Of a stretch of 7,134 bases of DNA, positions 1-6,904 are shown piece by piece. Source of the stretch: Syntrophaceae bacterium UBA6112 (lineage in GTDB: Bacteria > Desulfobacterota > Syntrophia > Syntrophales > UBA5619). Where the stretch lies: the NCBI GenBank assembly GCA_002423465.1, contig DIWG01000041.1, positions 1-7,134 of the forward strand. The letters run 5' to 3'. A program made the position numbers and the translations under genes. Numbering within the stretch: the stretch's first letter is position 1; every line of letters starts with the position of its first letter. A model generated the notes under the pieces. It did not search any database. It was not told the DNA's origin and saw only the letters and a list, made by a program, of their open reading frames with translations.

Positions 1-2
1 CC

Positions 3-596
3 GAAATCGGGCGGATACGACGGACGGATTTGCCCGAATATCCCATTCAGGCAGTGCGCGAGGCCATCATCAACGCAGTGGTTCATGCGGACTACGCCCT
101 GGGAGGGATGGACATCAAGATAGCCATTTTCGACGACCGCCTGGAGATAACCAATCCTGGTTTTCTCCCCTTCGGATTGACACTCGAAGCCGCCTTGTCC
201 GGCGTTTCCCGACTCCGCAACCGGATCATCGGCCGGGTATTTCGGGAACTGAAGCTGATTGAACAATGGGGATCGGGCATAGGCCGAATCATAGCCGCCT
301 GTAAGGCGCAAGGTATCCAACCGCCCAGCTTCGAGGAAATCGGGGCCAGCTTTCGTGTGACCCTGTTTTCCGGGGCCGTTTCCGAACGGACAGCACCGGA
401 TTGGCTTGCTCCGTTGATGGACCACTTCTCCGGTTGCCGGGAAATCACGACGAAAGATGCCGCGACATTGTGGAAGACGTCCGATAGAACGGCACGGACA
501 AGGTTGCGCAGCCTCGTCGAGAAAGGGATTCTGGCCGAGGTCGGTACCAGCCAGAAAGACCCGAAAAAAACCTATGTCTTGAAAAAATCTCTATGA
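3..596 (+). CDS. COG2865-type ATP-binding / winged-helix regulator, 3' part (AlbA_2-HATPase_c_4 family)
   Basis: The frame is open from the first bases of the window, so this is the last 197 residues of a longer gene; the TTG at 30 is just an internal Leu codon. The fragment begins inside a GHKL-like ATP-binding domain (HATPase_c_4). It shows an N-box-like VREAIINAVVHADY (about residues 18-31), an NPGFLP turn (51-56) and a glycine loop in EQWGSGIGRI (87-96). The last 60 or so residues (about 137-194) look like a winged helix: ITTKDAATLWKTSDRTARTRL, cut here at helix ends, followed by a basic wing. In this family an N-terminal AlbA_2 DNA-binding domain normally precedes the ATPase; it would lie upstream. 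Members are annotated as transcriptional regulators or 'RecG-like' proteins and are often found beside restriction-modification genes, which fits the neighbourhood. Biochemical role is poorly known. Family call is firm; function is not. Confidence 0.86.
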   Translation, partial: EIGRIRRTDLPEYPIQAVREAIINAVVHADYALGGMDIKIAIFDDRLEITNPGFLPFGLTLEAALSGVSRLRNRIIGRVFRELKLIEQWGSGIGRIIAACKAQGIQPPSFEEIGASFRVTLFSGAVSERTAPDWLAPLMDHFSGCREITTKDAATLWKTSDRTARTRLRSLVEKGILAEVGTSQKDPKKTYVLKKSL

Positions 597-618
597 TTTT
601 CCTTTGGGAAGGATGGCG

Positions 619-660
619 ATGAAAGAAGACCTCTTACACAGCACAAGGGACTCGTCTTAG
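619..660 (+). other. 13-codon mini-ORF in the gap before the operon; possible leader peptide or gene remnant
   Basis: ATG at 619 is preceded by GGGAAGG (606-612) with a 6 nt spacer, a near-ideal ribosome binding site, and begins 22 bp after the stop of the upstream gene. It reads MKEDLLHSTRDSS and ends at TAG 658-660, followed at once by an in-frame TGA (661-663). An ATG at 613 in the same frame sits too close to the purine tract. The peptide has no run of one amino acid and no attenuator hairpin is visible, so classic attenuation is not supported. It may be the start of a gene cut off when the operon inserted, a coupling peptide, or chance. Confidence 0.25.
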
Positions 661-671
661 TGAACAATTCT

Positions 672-676
672 GGAGA
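672..676 (+). promoter_or_regulatory. Ribosome binding site choosing the GTG start of the methyltransferase
   Basis: GGAGA lies 8 nt before GTG 685. The next in-frame start, ATG 694, would be 17 nt away, so GTG 685 is the better start. An in-frame TGA at 661-663 excludes any start further upstream than the gap itself. Confidence 0.6.
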
Positions 677-684
677 AGCGGCAC

Positions 685-2022
685 GTGATTGATATGCATG
701 AAAATTCCGATATGCTTCTATGCCAGCACCTGGAAGGGTTGGCAAGTGCAGATAAAGACTACTGGTCTTTCAAAGGAAACTCGTGTCGAGAGCACGGACA
801 TGGCCTGTTCCAGTATCCTGCGATGATGGTGCCACAGGTGGCTCGAGCCATCCTTGAACAAGCATGTTCGGTGCATCCTAATATTGAACGAGCAGGCGAT
901 CCGTTTTCTGGCTCTGGGACTATTATGACGGAAAGCATGATGCGTGGCCTCGCATTTTGGGGAATAGACATCAATCCCTTAGCAATATTGGTTTGTCGAG
1001 TTAAAAGCGGCCCGTTCTTTGCTGAAATGCTAGCACAAAAGACCAAGGAACTCGTGTGCAGAATCAACGCCGACAATCTATCCGTGATCGAGGCCCATTT
1101 CCCAAATCGCGATAAGTGGTTCAAGAAAGAGGTTCAAATTTCACTTTCGAAGATTCGTAGGGCGATCCATCAAGAAGAAGCTCTGTGGGCACGCAGATTT
1201 TTTTGGGTAGCCCTTGCAGAGACTGTTCGAATGACGAGCAACTCACGAACATCAACATTTAAACTTCATATAAGGAAGCCAGAGGATATCGAAGGACGCG
1301 ACTGTGAACCGGTGAATGTTTTCAAGAAGCTTCTTGATCGTAACTTACAACACTTTCAGGATCAGGCGAACCGCCTGTTGACATCAGATCATTTGGTGGA
1401 TGGATATTATAAACGCAACTTGTCAATATCGCTTGGCGACGTACGAGATATAAAAGATCAGACACAGTGTGACATCATTATCACGTCTCCGCCATATGGT
1501 GACAACGCAACAACGGTGCCCTATGGCCAATACTCCTATCTGCCTCTGCAGTGGATCGATATGAAAGACATTGATGCTGATATCGATGAAGATTACCTGG
1601 CATCGACTCACGAAATCGACACCCGGAGCCTTGGCGGAAGCAAGCGCGTAAAGAAAGAGGAAACTACGTCTCTCTGTGATCGTTCTCCTGTATTTGCTCA
1701 ATATGTTAAGGCTCTATGCAACCAGCCTCATGATCGTGCTCTTCGAGTTACAGCCTTCTTTCGTGACCTCGATGCTTGCCTTGATCCAATTCTGAAGGCA
1801 CTACGACCAAATGGACTTATGGTTTGGACACTTGGCAATCGAAAGGTCGGTGGAAAGAGAGTGCCTTTGGATAAAATACTTGAGGAGCTTCTTTCGGTTC
1901 ATAATGCCAGGCTATTATGTAAGCTGACCCGTCGAATTTCTTCAAAGCGGATGGCACCTAAGAACAATGTAGCAGATACGATATCTCGAGAAACCATACT
2001 AGTCATGCGGAAGGCGGGATGA
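685..2022 (+). CDS. Site-specific DNA methyltransferase, N6-adenine or N4-cytosine type (DPFSGSG / TSPPY)
   Basis: A 445-residue S-adenosylmethionine-dependent amino-methyltransferase. Seen in order: a motif-X-like FQYPAMMVPQVARAIL (42-57); motif I DPFSGSG (72-78), the AdoMet-binding loop; an acidic motif-II strand GIDINP (93-98); about 150 mostly helical residues; GDVRDI (251-256) leading into catalytic motif IV TSPPY (267-271); then YGQYSYLPLQW (280-290), SLGG (315-318) and LRPNGLMVWTLGNR (373-386) matching later core strands; and KRMAPKN (421-427) near the end. The [S]PPY form does not decide between N6-adenine and N4-cytosine. The target sequence cannot be read from the protein; the 110-250 segment is the likeliest recognition region. 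All core motifs are intact and the frame is unbroken, so it should be active. Its stop is 1 bp from the next start, so it heads the operon. It could protect host DNA or set the mark read by its partners. Confidence 0.92.
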   Translation: MIDMHENSDMLLCQHLEGLASADKDYWSFKGNSCREHGHGLFQYPAMMVPQVARAILEQACSVHPNIERAGDPFSGSGTIMTESMMRGLAFWGIDINPLAILVCRVKSGPFFAEMLAQKTKELVCRINADNLSVIEAHFPNRDKWFKKEVQISLSKIRRAIHQEEALWARRFFWVALAETVRMTSNSRTSTFKLHIRKPEDIEGRDCEPVNVFKKLLDRNLQHFQDQANRLLTSDHLVDGYYKRNLSISLGDVRDIKDQTQCDIIITSPPYGDNATTVPYGQYSYLPLQWIDMKDIDADIDEDYLASTHEIDTRSLGGSKRVKKEETTSLCDRSPVFAQYVKALCNQPHDRALRVTAFFRDLDACLDPILKALRPNGLMVWTLGNRKVGGKRVPLDKILEELLSVHNARLLCKLTRRISSKRMAPKNNVADTISRETILVMRKAG

Positions 2023-2023
2023 T

Positions 2024-4510
2024 ATGGAAAAACAAACACGTGCACATTTTGAGGTTCATCCTTCCGTTGTATATCAGCTCGGCGAAAGCCTAATCACCGA
2101 CGCGATACAGGCACTGATTGAACTGGTAAAAAACTGCTATGATGCAGATGCATCCTATGCCAAGGTGACCATCGATACGCACGGTGTTATTGATGTTGTT
2201 GGTGCCATTTACCCTTCACAAAGCGGTAGAATCCTTGTTGAAGACGACGGCCATGGCATGGATTTGGCGGATGTTGAATCCGGATGGCTGACGATTTCGA
2301 ATAGGAAAAAACGAGAACTCAAGCACGCCAAAAAAACAACACCTGGAGGACGTACCCCACTTGGTGACAAAGGTCTGGGGCGACTCGGGGTGCAGAGGCT
2401 AGGAGAGAATCTGGAGATTTTCACGAAATCTAAGGCAGAGCAAGGCTACCATTTCGGCTTCTCGTGGCTAGATTTCGAGACCGCCCCAAAGCTCGAGGAC
2501 GTTGATGTCCATTTAGCCGAAATCAAGTACCCCCAACAGCATGGAACAAAAGTCGTTGTGTCCGGTCTTCGGGAACCCGACCTCTGGCGCGGTCAAAGTG
2601 CACTGAAGCGCCTTGAGCAAGAGCTTTCACGGATGATCTCCCCGTACAGGCAAATCCGCGATTTTACGGTGGCTGTAGTTGTGGATGGCAAGCCACTTGA
2701 GCTGTTGGAGATAAGTGACCAGATCCGGGATATTGCCCCTGTAAGGTATAGTCTGGCTTTTGATGGAACACAGCTTGTCATTCGAGGACGCACCAGGTTA
2801 GATTTTTTCCGCCCTTCATCATCAAAAGAGGCCGAGCAATTTGCGCTGATCGCAGAATCTGATGATGGACAAGCGTTTTTCGACTTCCTTCAAACACAGA
2901 AGCTGGCAAAGACCCTCGGACTGACCCGATCGAATTCAAAACAATGGTTTGTAGAATTTCGCTGGCAAAGACCTTTGGCGAATCTCGACAAGGCCCAACC
3001 CGCACCATCCGGAGACGGCGTCGCCAACCCAGGACCATTTGCCGGAGAGGTGGATTCGTTTGATCTTGGGACGACCGCGTTTCAAAATCAGTCCGTTTTT
3101 GATCGCATCAGTGAATACCGCCGTCACATCAAAGAATTAAGTGGTATTCGTGTTTACCGAGATGGATTCGCCATCAGAGTTGACCATGACTGGCTTAAGC
3201 TCGGTGCACAGTGGACATCGGCGACATCCTATTATGGGCTAAAACCGGATAACACGCTTGGTTACATCGCTCTCTCGGCGCGTGACAACATGGAGCTTGA
3301 AGAGACGACGGATCGTGAGGGCTTTAAGGATTCACCATACTTCCGCAACTTCTATGCTTTACTGGACGAGTTCAAGACGTTCACGACGACAGCCCACGAT
3401 TTCTTCGGCCGATCTTGGACAGAGTTTCGTAAGATGCGAAACGAAGCCTTGGCGCGTGTGGACTCTCGGAAGACGGTAGAAGATATCTCCCAGGCGATCA
3501 AAAAGGGGCTTGCCGAAGCGCCGGTGCATCAGAAGAGCTTGGAAGTCTTTAAAACCAGGCTTAGTGTCAGTGCCACGGCATCTAAGGCTGTAGCATCAAG
3601 GCTTCGATCGGCAAAAGAGATCACACCTGAACTGCGCGAGAAAGTGACCGAGGCTCTATCGGACTTAGAACCGCTCCTTGTGGAGGCCAAAGCAGTAACA
3701 GACCGCCTATCCACCTACCTCGAAGAAATCGGAGCGCTTCGAGGCATGGGGCAGGTGTTAGAGGATCGGGTAGATGGCCTACGACGCCAACTGGATGACA
3801 TGTACGAAACCGTGGCGCTGGGATTGACAGCGGAGGCACTGTCACATGAAGTCTATAATGTGGCAGACCATCTTGCAATGCGTGCCAAGTCTGCGCAGAC
3901 AACGCTTCGAAACAAGGGCATCACGGACCGCCCAATTCTTGCGTTTATCGAGTATGTCCAAACATCTGTCATGGCCCTTCGTAAGCAGATGTCCTTCCTA
4001 TCGCCATCGTTGAGGTATGTGCGAGAGCAGCGACATAACATTGATCTAAATGAATTCTTTACCGAACTCATTGAATTCTACCGCGACCGTTTGGAGAAGA
4101 ATAAGATTGTAATGCGGATATCATGTACGGAATCTGTACCATTTGTCGTGTTTATGAATAGGGGGAAATTAACACAGGTGCTTGATAATCTGGTGTTAAA
4201 CAGCGAATATTGGCTCAAAGAAGATATTGCACAGAAACGCCTGCAATCTGGAACTATCATCGTGGATATATCACGACCGTTCCTCCGCATATCTGACGAT
4301 GGAAGCGGCATCGATCCAAGCGTGGAGCTCGCGATCTTCGAGCCATTCGTGTCTGCCAAGGCAAAGGGGCAAGGTCGGGGCCTCGGCCTGTTTATCGTAA
4401 AACAACTACTGGATTCAGAGGGGTGCAACATAGGCCTGCTCCCCGAACGTAATCAAAAACAACGACTGTTTAAATTTCAGATTGATCTCCGGGGTGCACT
4501 CCATGAATGA
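2024..4510 (+). CDS. Dual-GHKL protein: paraMORC/Hsp90-like ATPase fused to a histidine-kinase core
   Basis: 828 residues with two complete ATP sites. The first GHKL domain (about 15-230) has the N-box ELVKNCYDADA (33-43), G1 DDGHGM (74-79) and the lid GDKGLGRLGVQRLG (114-127). It is followed by an S5-like transducer region with GIRVYRDGF (374-382) and TDREGF (429-434), the pattern of MORC-like/paraMORC ATPases. A long helical, probably coiled-coil stretch (about 450-600) leads to ALSHEV (605-610), a histidine-kinase H-box with His608-Glu609. A second HATPase_c follows: N-box DNLVLNSEYW (721-730), DDGSGI (758-763), IFEPFVSAK (771-779) and GQGRGLGLFIVKQL (782-795). No membrane segment or signal peptide is visible, so it is cytoplasmic. 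It starts 1 bp after the methyltransferase stop with GGAAGG (2009-2014) as ribosome site, and its end overlaps the next gene by 8 bp. Inferred role: ATP-driven sensor that phosphorylates the receiver-like protein encoded next. Confidence 0.92.
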   Translation: MEKQTRAHFEVHPSVVYQLGESLITDAIQALIELVKNCYDADASYAKVTIDTHGVIDVVGAIYPSQSGRILVEDDGHGMDLADVESGWLTISNRKKRELKHAKKTTPGGRTPLGDKGLGRLGVQRLGENLEIFTKSKAEQGYHFGFSWLDFETAPKLEDVDVHLAEIKYPQQHGTKVVVSGLREPDLWRGQSALKRLEQELSRMISPYRQIRDFTVAVVVDGKPLELLEISDQIRDIAPVRYSLAFDGTQLVIRGRTRLDFFRPSSSKEAEQFALIAESDDGQAFFDFLQTQKLAKTLGLTRSNSKQWFVEFRWQRPLANLDKAQPAPSGDGVANPGPFAGEVDSFDLGTTAFQNQSVFDRISEYRRHIKELSGIRVYRDGFAIRVDHDWLKLGAQWTSATSYYGLKPDNTLGYIALSARDNMELEETTDREGFKDSPYFRNFYALLDEFKTFTTTAHDFFGRSWTEFRKMRNEALARVDSRKTVEDISQAIKKGLAEAPVHQKSLEVFKTRLSVSATASKAVASRLRSAKEITPELREKVTEALSDLEPLLVEAKAVTDRLSTYLEEIGALRGMGQVLEDRVDGLRRQLDDMYETVALGLTAEALSHEVYNVADHLAMRAKSAQTTLRNKGITDRPILAFIEYVQTSVMALRKQMSFLSPSLRYVREQRHNIDLNEFFTELIEFYRDRLEKNKIVMRISCTESVPFVVFMNRGKLTQVLDNLVLNSEYWLKEDIAQKRLQSGTIIVDISRPFLRISDDGSGIDPSVELAIFEPFVSAKAKGQGRGLGLFIVKQLLDSEGCNIGLLPERNQKQRLFKFQIDLRGALHE

Positions 4511-6266
4511 TGAAGCTATATCGCAAGCACGAACTGCCGTGGAGAATATTCTGACTGCCCTTCGTGTGGCACGGGTTGTTTATGTTGATGATGCAAATGG
4601 CGACGCTGTGACGTTGGAAGACGTGATTGCCGCCGCCTTGGCTCTCGACGCAACATCGCTGATGGGAGTAATTCCTGAACTAGGTGAAACCATCCCAGAG
4701 GATCCAGATGTGTTGAGGCAGAAAGTGCGCGACGTATGGGTGCGGCTTGATGAAGCCAGCCAGAAAGAGCGAGCCCATGCGGTGCTCATTGCATCTCGAC
4801 GCCATGACGGCAGTGATACAGATGATGTTGCTGATGCGTCCATCTTGAGCGATTTAGTCCCGAGGGCGAAACTCATCAGCCTGTCCCCGCCGCAATGGGA
4901 GGAACAGAAGACAAAACTCCTGGGAGAAAGCAAGGATCAGAGAACCCTTTTTTTATTCGACCGTGATTTCTCAGAGACTGGAGGGGATGCGGAAGGTGGC
5001 ATCAAGATCATCGCATCGCTCCTCGCAAGTAACGATACCGAAAGCTTGATCTGCGGCCTCTTGACACACACTGTCACCCCGGAAACACAACCCCAACAAT
5101 GGGAAGAGTTGAGCAAAACATACAGCATTCCTAGAGATCGATTTGTCGTAATCCCCAAGCTCCATCTTAGCAAGTCCCCTATCCTTTTTGCTCAGACACT
5201 GAAGTTTGTGGCGCTATCACCTGATTTCACCGAGCTGAAAAGTAAGACAAAAGAAATCATCGCCAATGCTGCTTCCGTTGCCGCAGAACAGGTAGACGGG
5301 GTCAGCATTTATGACCTTGACCATATCGTGTTCCAAGTATCTGCGGATGAAGGCCTCTGGGAACCTGATATGCTCTTCAGGCTTCATGCCTTGTTTCACC
5401 GCTTGGAGGCTCGCCGATTAGCACATGAAGGCGGAGACCTTGAACAGATTGCAGGCAGGTTAAGGGCTGTCAGTGGGATTCCTACGAGTAGCGACCTATT
5501 TACCCCTCCTTCAAGCGCATGGACACTACAACGCAAGGAGCTGTATGAGTCGGATGACCACATTAACAAGAACTATCTGCCCATTGAAATCGGCGACATT
5601 TTTGAACGCGTTGGTGCAGAGAGTACCAAACGATATGTGTTGTTAGCGCAACCATGCGACTTGATGGTGCGGGTCGATGGCAAACGGCATCCTGAGCTGC
5701 AGCGCGTTCCTCTTGCGGAGATTATATGCGCAGGTTCGGCCCCTCAATACTCAGAAAAAATGCCTTACTTCGGTGCTTCTCCTGAGGAGAAATGGCATGT
5801 CAAGTTTAGATTGGTCCATTTTGTGCGCCCATATATTCTGGACCTTTGTGTCCTAAACCAGGACGGAATTGCAAGACTGGTTCTCGGTGGTAGTGCGCCC
5901 GCGAATGTGCGCCCGGCATGGAAGGAACGTCATAAGTTTATTTCCAGCCTCGTTAATAAGATAGTACGTAAAGCCGATCAATGCGCCCCTGCTGCCGAAG
6001 ACACAGGGGCGGTAAAACAGGCAAAGCAGAAAATTGTCCAGGACCTGGGAGGAGTATTCTTTAATGACGATCTATTCAAGGGTTCTCTAGCTGAAGCCGA
6101 TGGATTTCGGACGGTCACGTATGACTGCAAAAGGATAGGGCGCTTATCACGTGCAAGGGCGATTGGTTTACTCATGTCTTATACTGCATCCCTAAGTCGC
6201 CCCGCATACGACCGTGATTTTGGTGCTGAAGAACAATGCGAGGAGGTTACGAACGATGGTCAATGA
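4503..6266 (+). CDS. Atypical receiver-domain protein with unrecognised C-terminal region, partner of the dual-GHKL kinase
   Basis: 587 residues from ATG 4503; a TTG at 4482 is in frame but ATG 4503, inside the 8 bp overlap ATGAATGA with the previous stop, is the natural coupled start. The N-terminal 230 residues look like a response-regulator receiver: strand ending in VVYVDD (25-30, Asp29-Asp30), LFLFDRDFS (149-157) with candidate phospho-acceptor Asp153, GLLTHT (185-190) with Thr188, and VVIPKLHL (215-222) with Lys219. The gap between the acidic pair and Asp153 is about 123 residues, against about 45 in a normal receiver, so a helical insert of some 75 residues sits between. A helical middle (about 240-330) follows, then a strand-rich region with YVLLAQPCDLMVR (378-390) and a basic tail with RIGRLSRARAIGLL (544-557). 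I do not recognise this C-terminal half; no nuclease, HTH or helicase motif is evident. It is likely the output arm of the phosphorelay. Confidence 0.86.
   Translation: MNDEAISQARTAVENILTALRVARVVYVDDANGDAVTLEDVIAAALALDATSLMGVIPELGETIPEDPDVLRQKVRDVWVRLDEASQKERAHAVLIASRRHDGSDTDDVADASILSDLVPRAKLISLSPPQWEEQKTKLLGESKDQRTLFLFDRDFSETGGDAEGGIKIIASLLASNDTESLICGLLTHTVTPETQPQQWEELSKTYSIPRDRFVVIPKLHLSKSPILFAQTLKFVALSPDFTELKSKTKEIIANAASVAAEQVDGVSIYDLDHIVFQVSADEGLWEPDMLFRLHALFHRLEARRLAHEGGDLEQIAGRLRAVSGIPTSSDLFTPPSSAWTLQRKELYESDDHINKNYLPIEIGDIFERVGAESTKRYVLLAQPCDLMVRVDGKRHPELQRVPLAEIICAGSAPQYSEKMPYFGASPEEKWHVKFRLVHFVRPYILDLCVLNQDGIARLVLGGSAPANVRPAWKERHKFISSLVNKIVRKADQCAPAAEDTGAVKQAKQKIVQDLGGVFFNDDLFKGSLAEADGFRTVTYDCKRIGRLSRARAIGLLMSYTASLSRPAYDRDFGAEEQCEEVTNDGQ
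6241..6246 (+). promoter_or_regulatory. Consensus Shine-Dalgarno site inside the end of the receiver gene
   Basis: AGGAGG lies 9 nt before ATG 6256 and overlaps the last codons of the receiver-like gene. It is the strongest ribosome site in the window, and it implies that a translated fourth gene once followed. Confidence 0.6.
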
Positions 6267-6294
6267 CCTCTTCCAGCCATCTCGAAAACGCTGA
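6256..6294 (+). pseudogene. Truncated start of a fourth operon gene (12 codons)
   Basis: ATG 6256 lies 11 bp inside the end of the receiver-like gene and is served by the perfect AGGAGG above, exactly the overlap style of the other operon junctions. It reads MVNDLFQPSRKR and stops at TGA 6292-6294. Such an arrangement normally opens a full gene, so the rest was probably removed by deletion, insertion or frameshift near 6280-6300. Alternatives: a second ATG at 6263 (ATGA overlap with the receiver stop) gives a 29-residue frame ending at 6352, but its spacing from AGGAGG is 16 nt. Downstream frames show no family I recognise, so the identity of the lost gene is unknown. Confidence 0.45.
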
Positions 6295-6312
6295 AGGGAT
6301 CTTTTTATCTGG

Positions 6313-6357
6313 CCCCGCTTCAAGGCGGCGTCATGGGACGCGACGCCGGTAGCGGGG
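6313..6357. other. Hairpin: CCCCGCT/AGCGGGG outer stem with inner GC stem
   Basis: CCCCGCT (6313-6319) pairs perfectly with AGCGGGG (6351-6357). Inside, GCGTC (6328-6332) pairs with GACGC (6337-6341) over a 4 nt loop, or GGCGTC (6327-6332) pairs with GACGCC (6342-6347). There is no T run after the stem on either strand, so it is not a standard intrinsic terminator, but it lies 19 bp past the end of the truncated fourth frame and may still end or stabilise the operon transcript. Confidence 0.4.
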
Positions 6358-6405
6358 AAAGAGGCAGAATGCCGATACGTGCCCTCGCCAGAAAAGCAAT
6401 TCCCA

Positions 6406-6433
6406 TTGACATCAAGAATCATCCCCCTATTAA
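6406..6433 (+). promoter_or_regulatory. Candidate sigma70 promoter reading into the GC-rich hairpin region
   Basis: TTGACA (6406-6411) is a perfect -35 hexamer; 16 nt later TATTAA (6428-6433) matches the -10 consensus at four of six positions. Transcription would begin near 6440, just before the hairpin array and with no credible ORF downstream. It is a sequence match only. Confidence 0.3.
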
Positions 6434-6578
6434 CCTTCCCTGATCACCCCTTTTTGACCACGGGTTTCATGCAAAGCGCCCGACCGGACGGCCTCGACCG
6501 CAGGGCGGGACCGTCCGGCGCCCTGGAATCCGCTTTAGCGGTTTCGAGGGCGAGGGCGCGATCCAGGGAGACGTGTCT

Positions 6579-6598
6579 CGTCCGAAGCAAAGCGGAGG
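6579..6598 (+). repeat. Near-identical direct repeat, copy 1 (CGTCCGAAGCAAAGCGGAGG)
   Basis: This 20 nt motif recurs at 7075-7092 as an 18 nt copy that differs only by the absence of one A and one G. The copies are about 496 bp apart, at the left and right parts of the hairpin array. Confidence 0.5.
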
Positions 6599-6629
6599 GC
6601 GAGTCACGGCGACCGAAAAGAAAGTGATC

Positions 6630-6679
6630 GCCCGCGGCCGCCTGTCTCCGACGAAGGAGGTGACAGGCGGCAGGCGGGC
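6630..6679. repeat. Strongest hairpin of the array, 16 bp interrupted stem
   Basis: GCCGCCTGTC (6637-6646) pairs without mismatch with GACAGGCGGC (6662-6671), and GCCCGC (6630-6635) extends it with GCGGGC (6674-6679) across a small internal loop of one base against two. The apical part can also form a short TCC/GGA pairing. There is no T run after it. Confidence 0.6.
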
Positions 6680-6904
6680 CACCTTGGCGTAGGAGCGCGG
6701 AGCGTCCGCGGGTTTATGCGGTTGCGGAGCCGGCCGCAACGCCCGAGGACCGGCAGTCTGAGCGCAGCGAAGTCTGCCGGGACCGGGCAAAAGAAAAGTA
6801 CAAAATGCCGGAGGGGCGTGCCTGTCGCCGCGAAGCGGTCGTCAGGCGCGACCCGGAGGCAGGAAGGGAGCCCCCGGGGGCGGACGGGCGCGGGTGCCAG
6901 GCGG

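Noticed and set aside
597..684. Dedicated promoter for the operon
   Set aside because: AACAAT at 663-668 is a possible -10 but no -35 of any quality lies 15-19 nt upstream. Transcription could come from upstream.
3258..3479. 73-codon plus-strand frame inside the dual-GHKL gene
   Set aside because: Lies wholly within a well-supported gene in another frame and has no motif; a shadow frame.
4482..4502. Earlier TTG start for the receiver-like gene
   Set aside because: It adds seven unremarkable residues; ATG 4503 gives the typical short coupled overlap with the preceding stop.
6313..6357. Rho-independent terminator for the operon
   Set aside because: The stem is good but neither strand has a U tract after it; a TTTTT run lies upstream instead.
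6333..6440. Small frame starting at ATG 6333, with a second start at 6373, ending at TGA 6438-6440
   Set aside because: Only 35 codons, no recognisable family, and the first start lies in the hairpin loop at 6313-6357.
6295..6627. 111 open codons in the same frame after the TGA of the truncated fourth gene, suggesting stop readthrough
   Set aside because: No selenocysteine signal or coding character was seen, and the frame runs into the GC-rich hairpin array and becomes Arg-rich. Openness is explained by composition.
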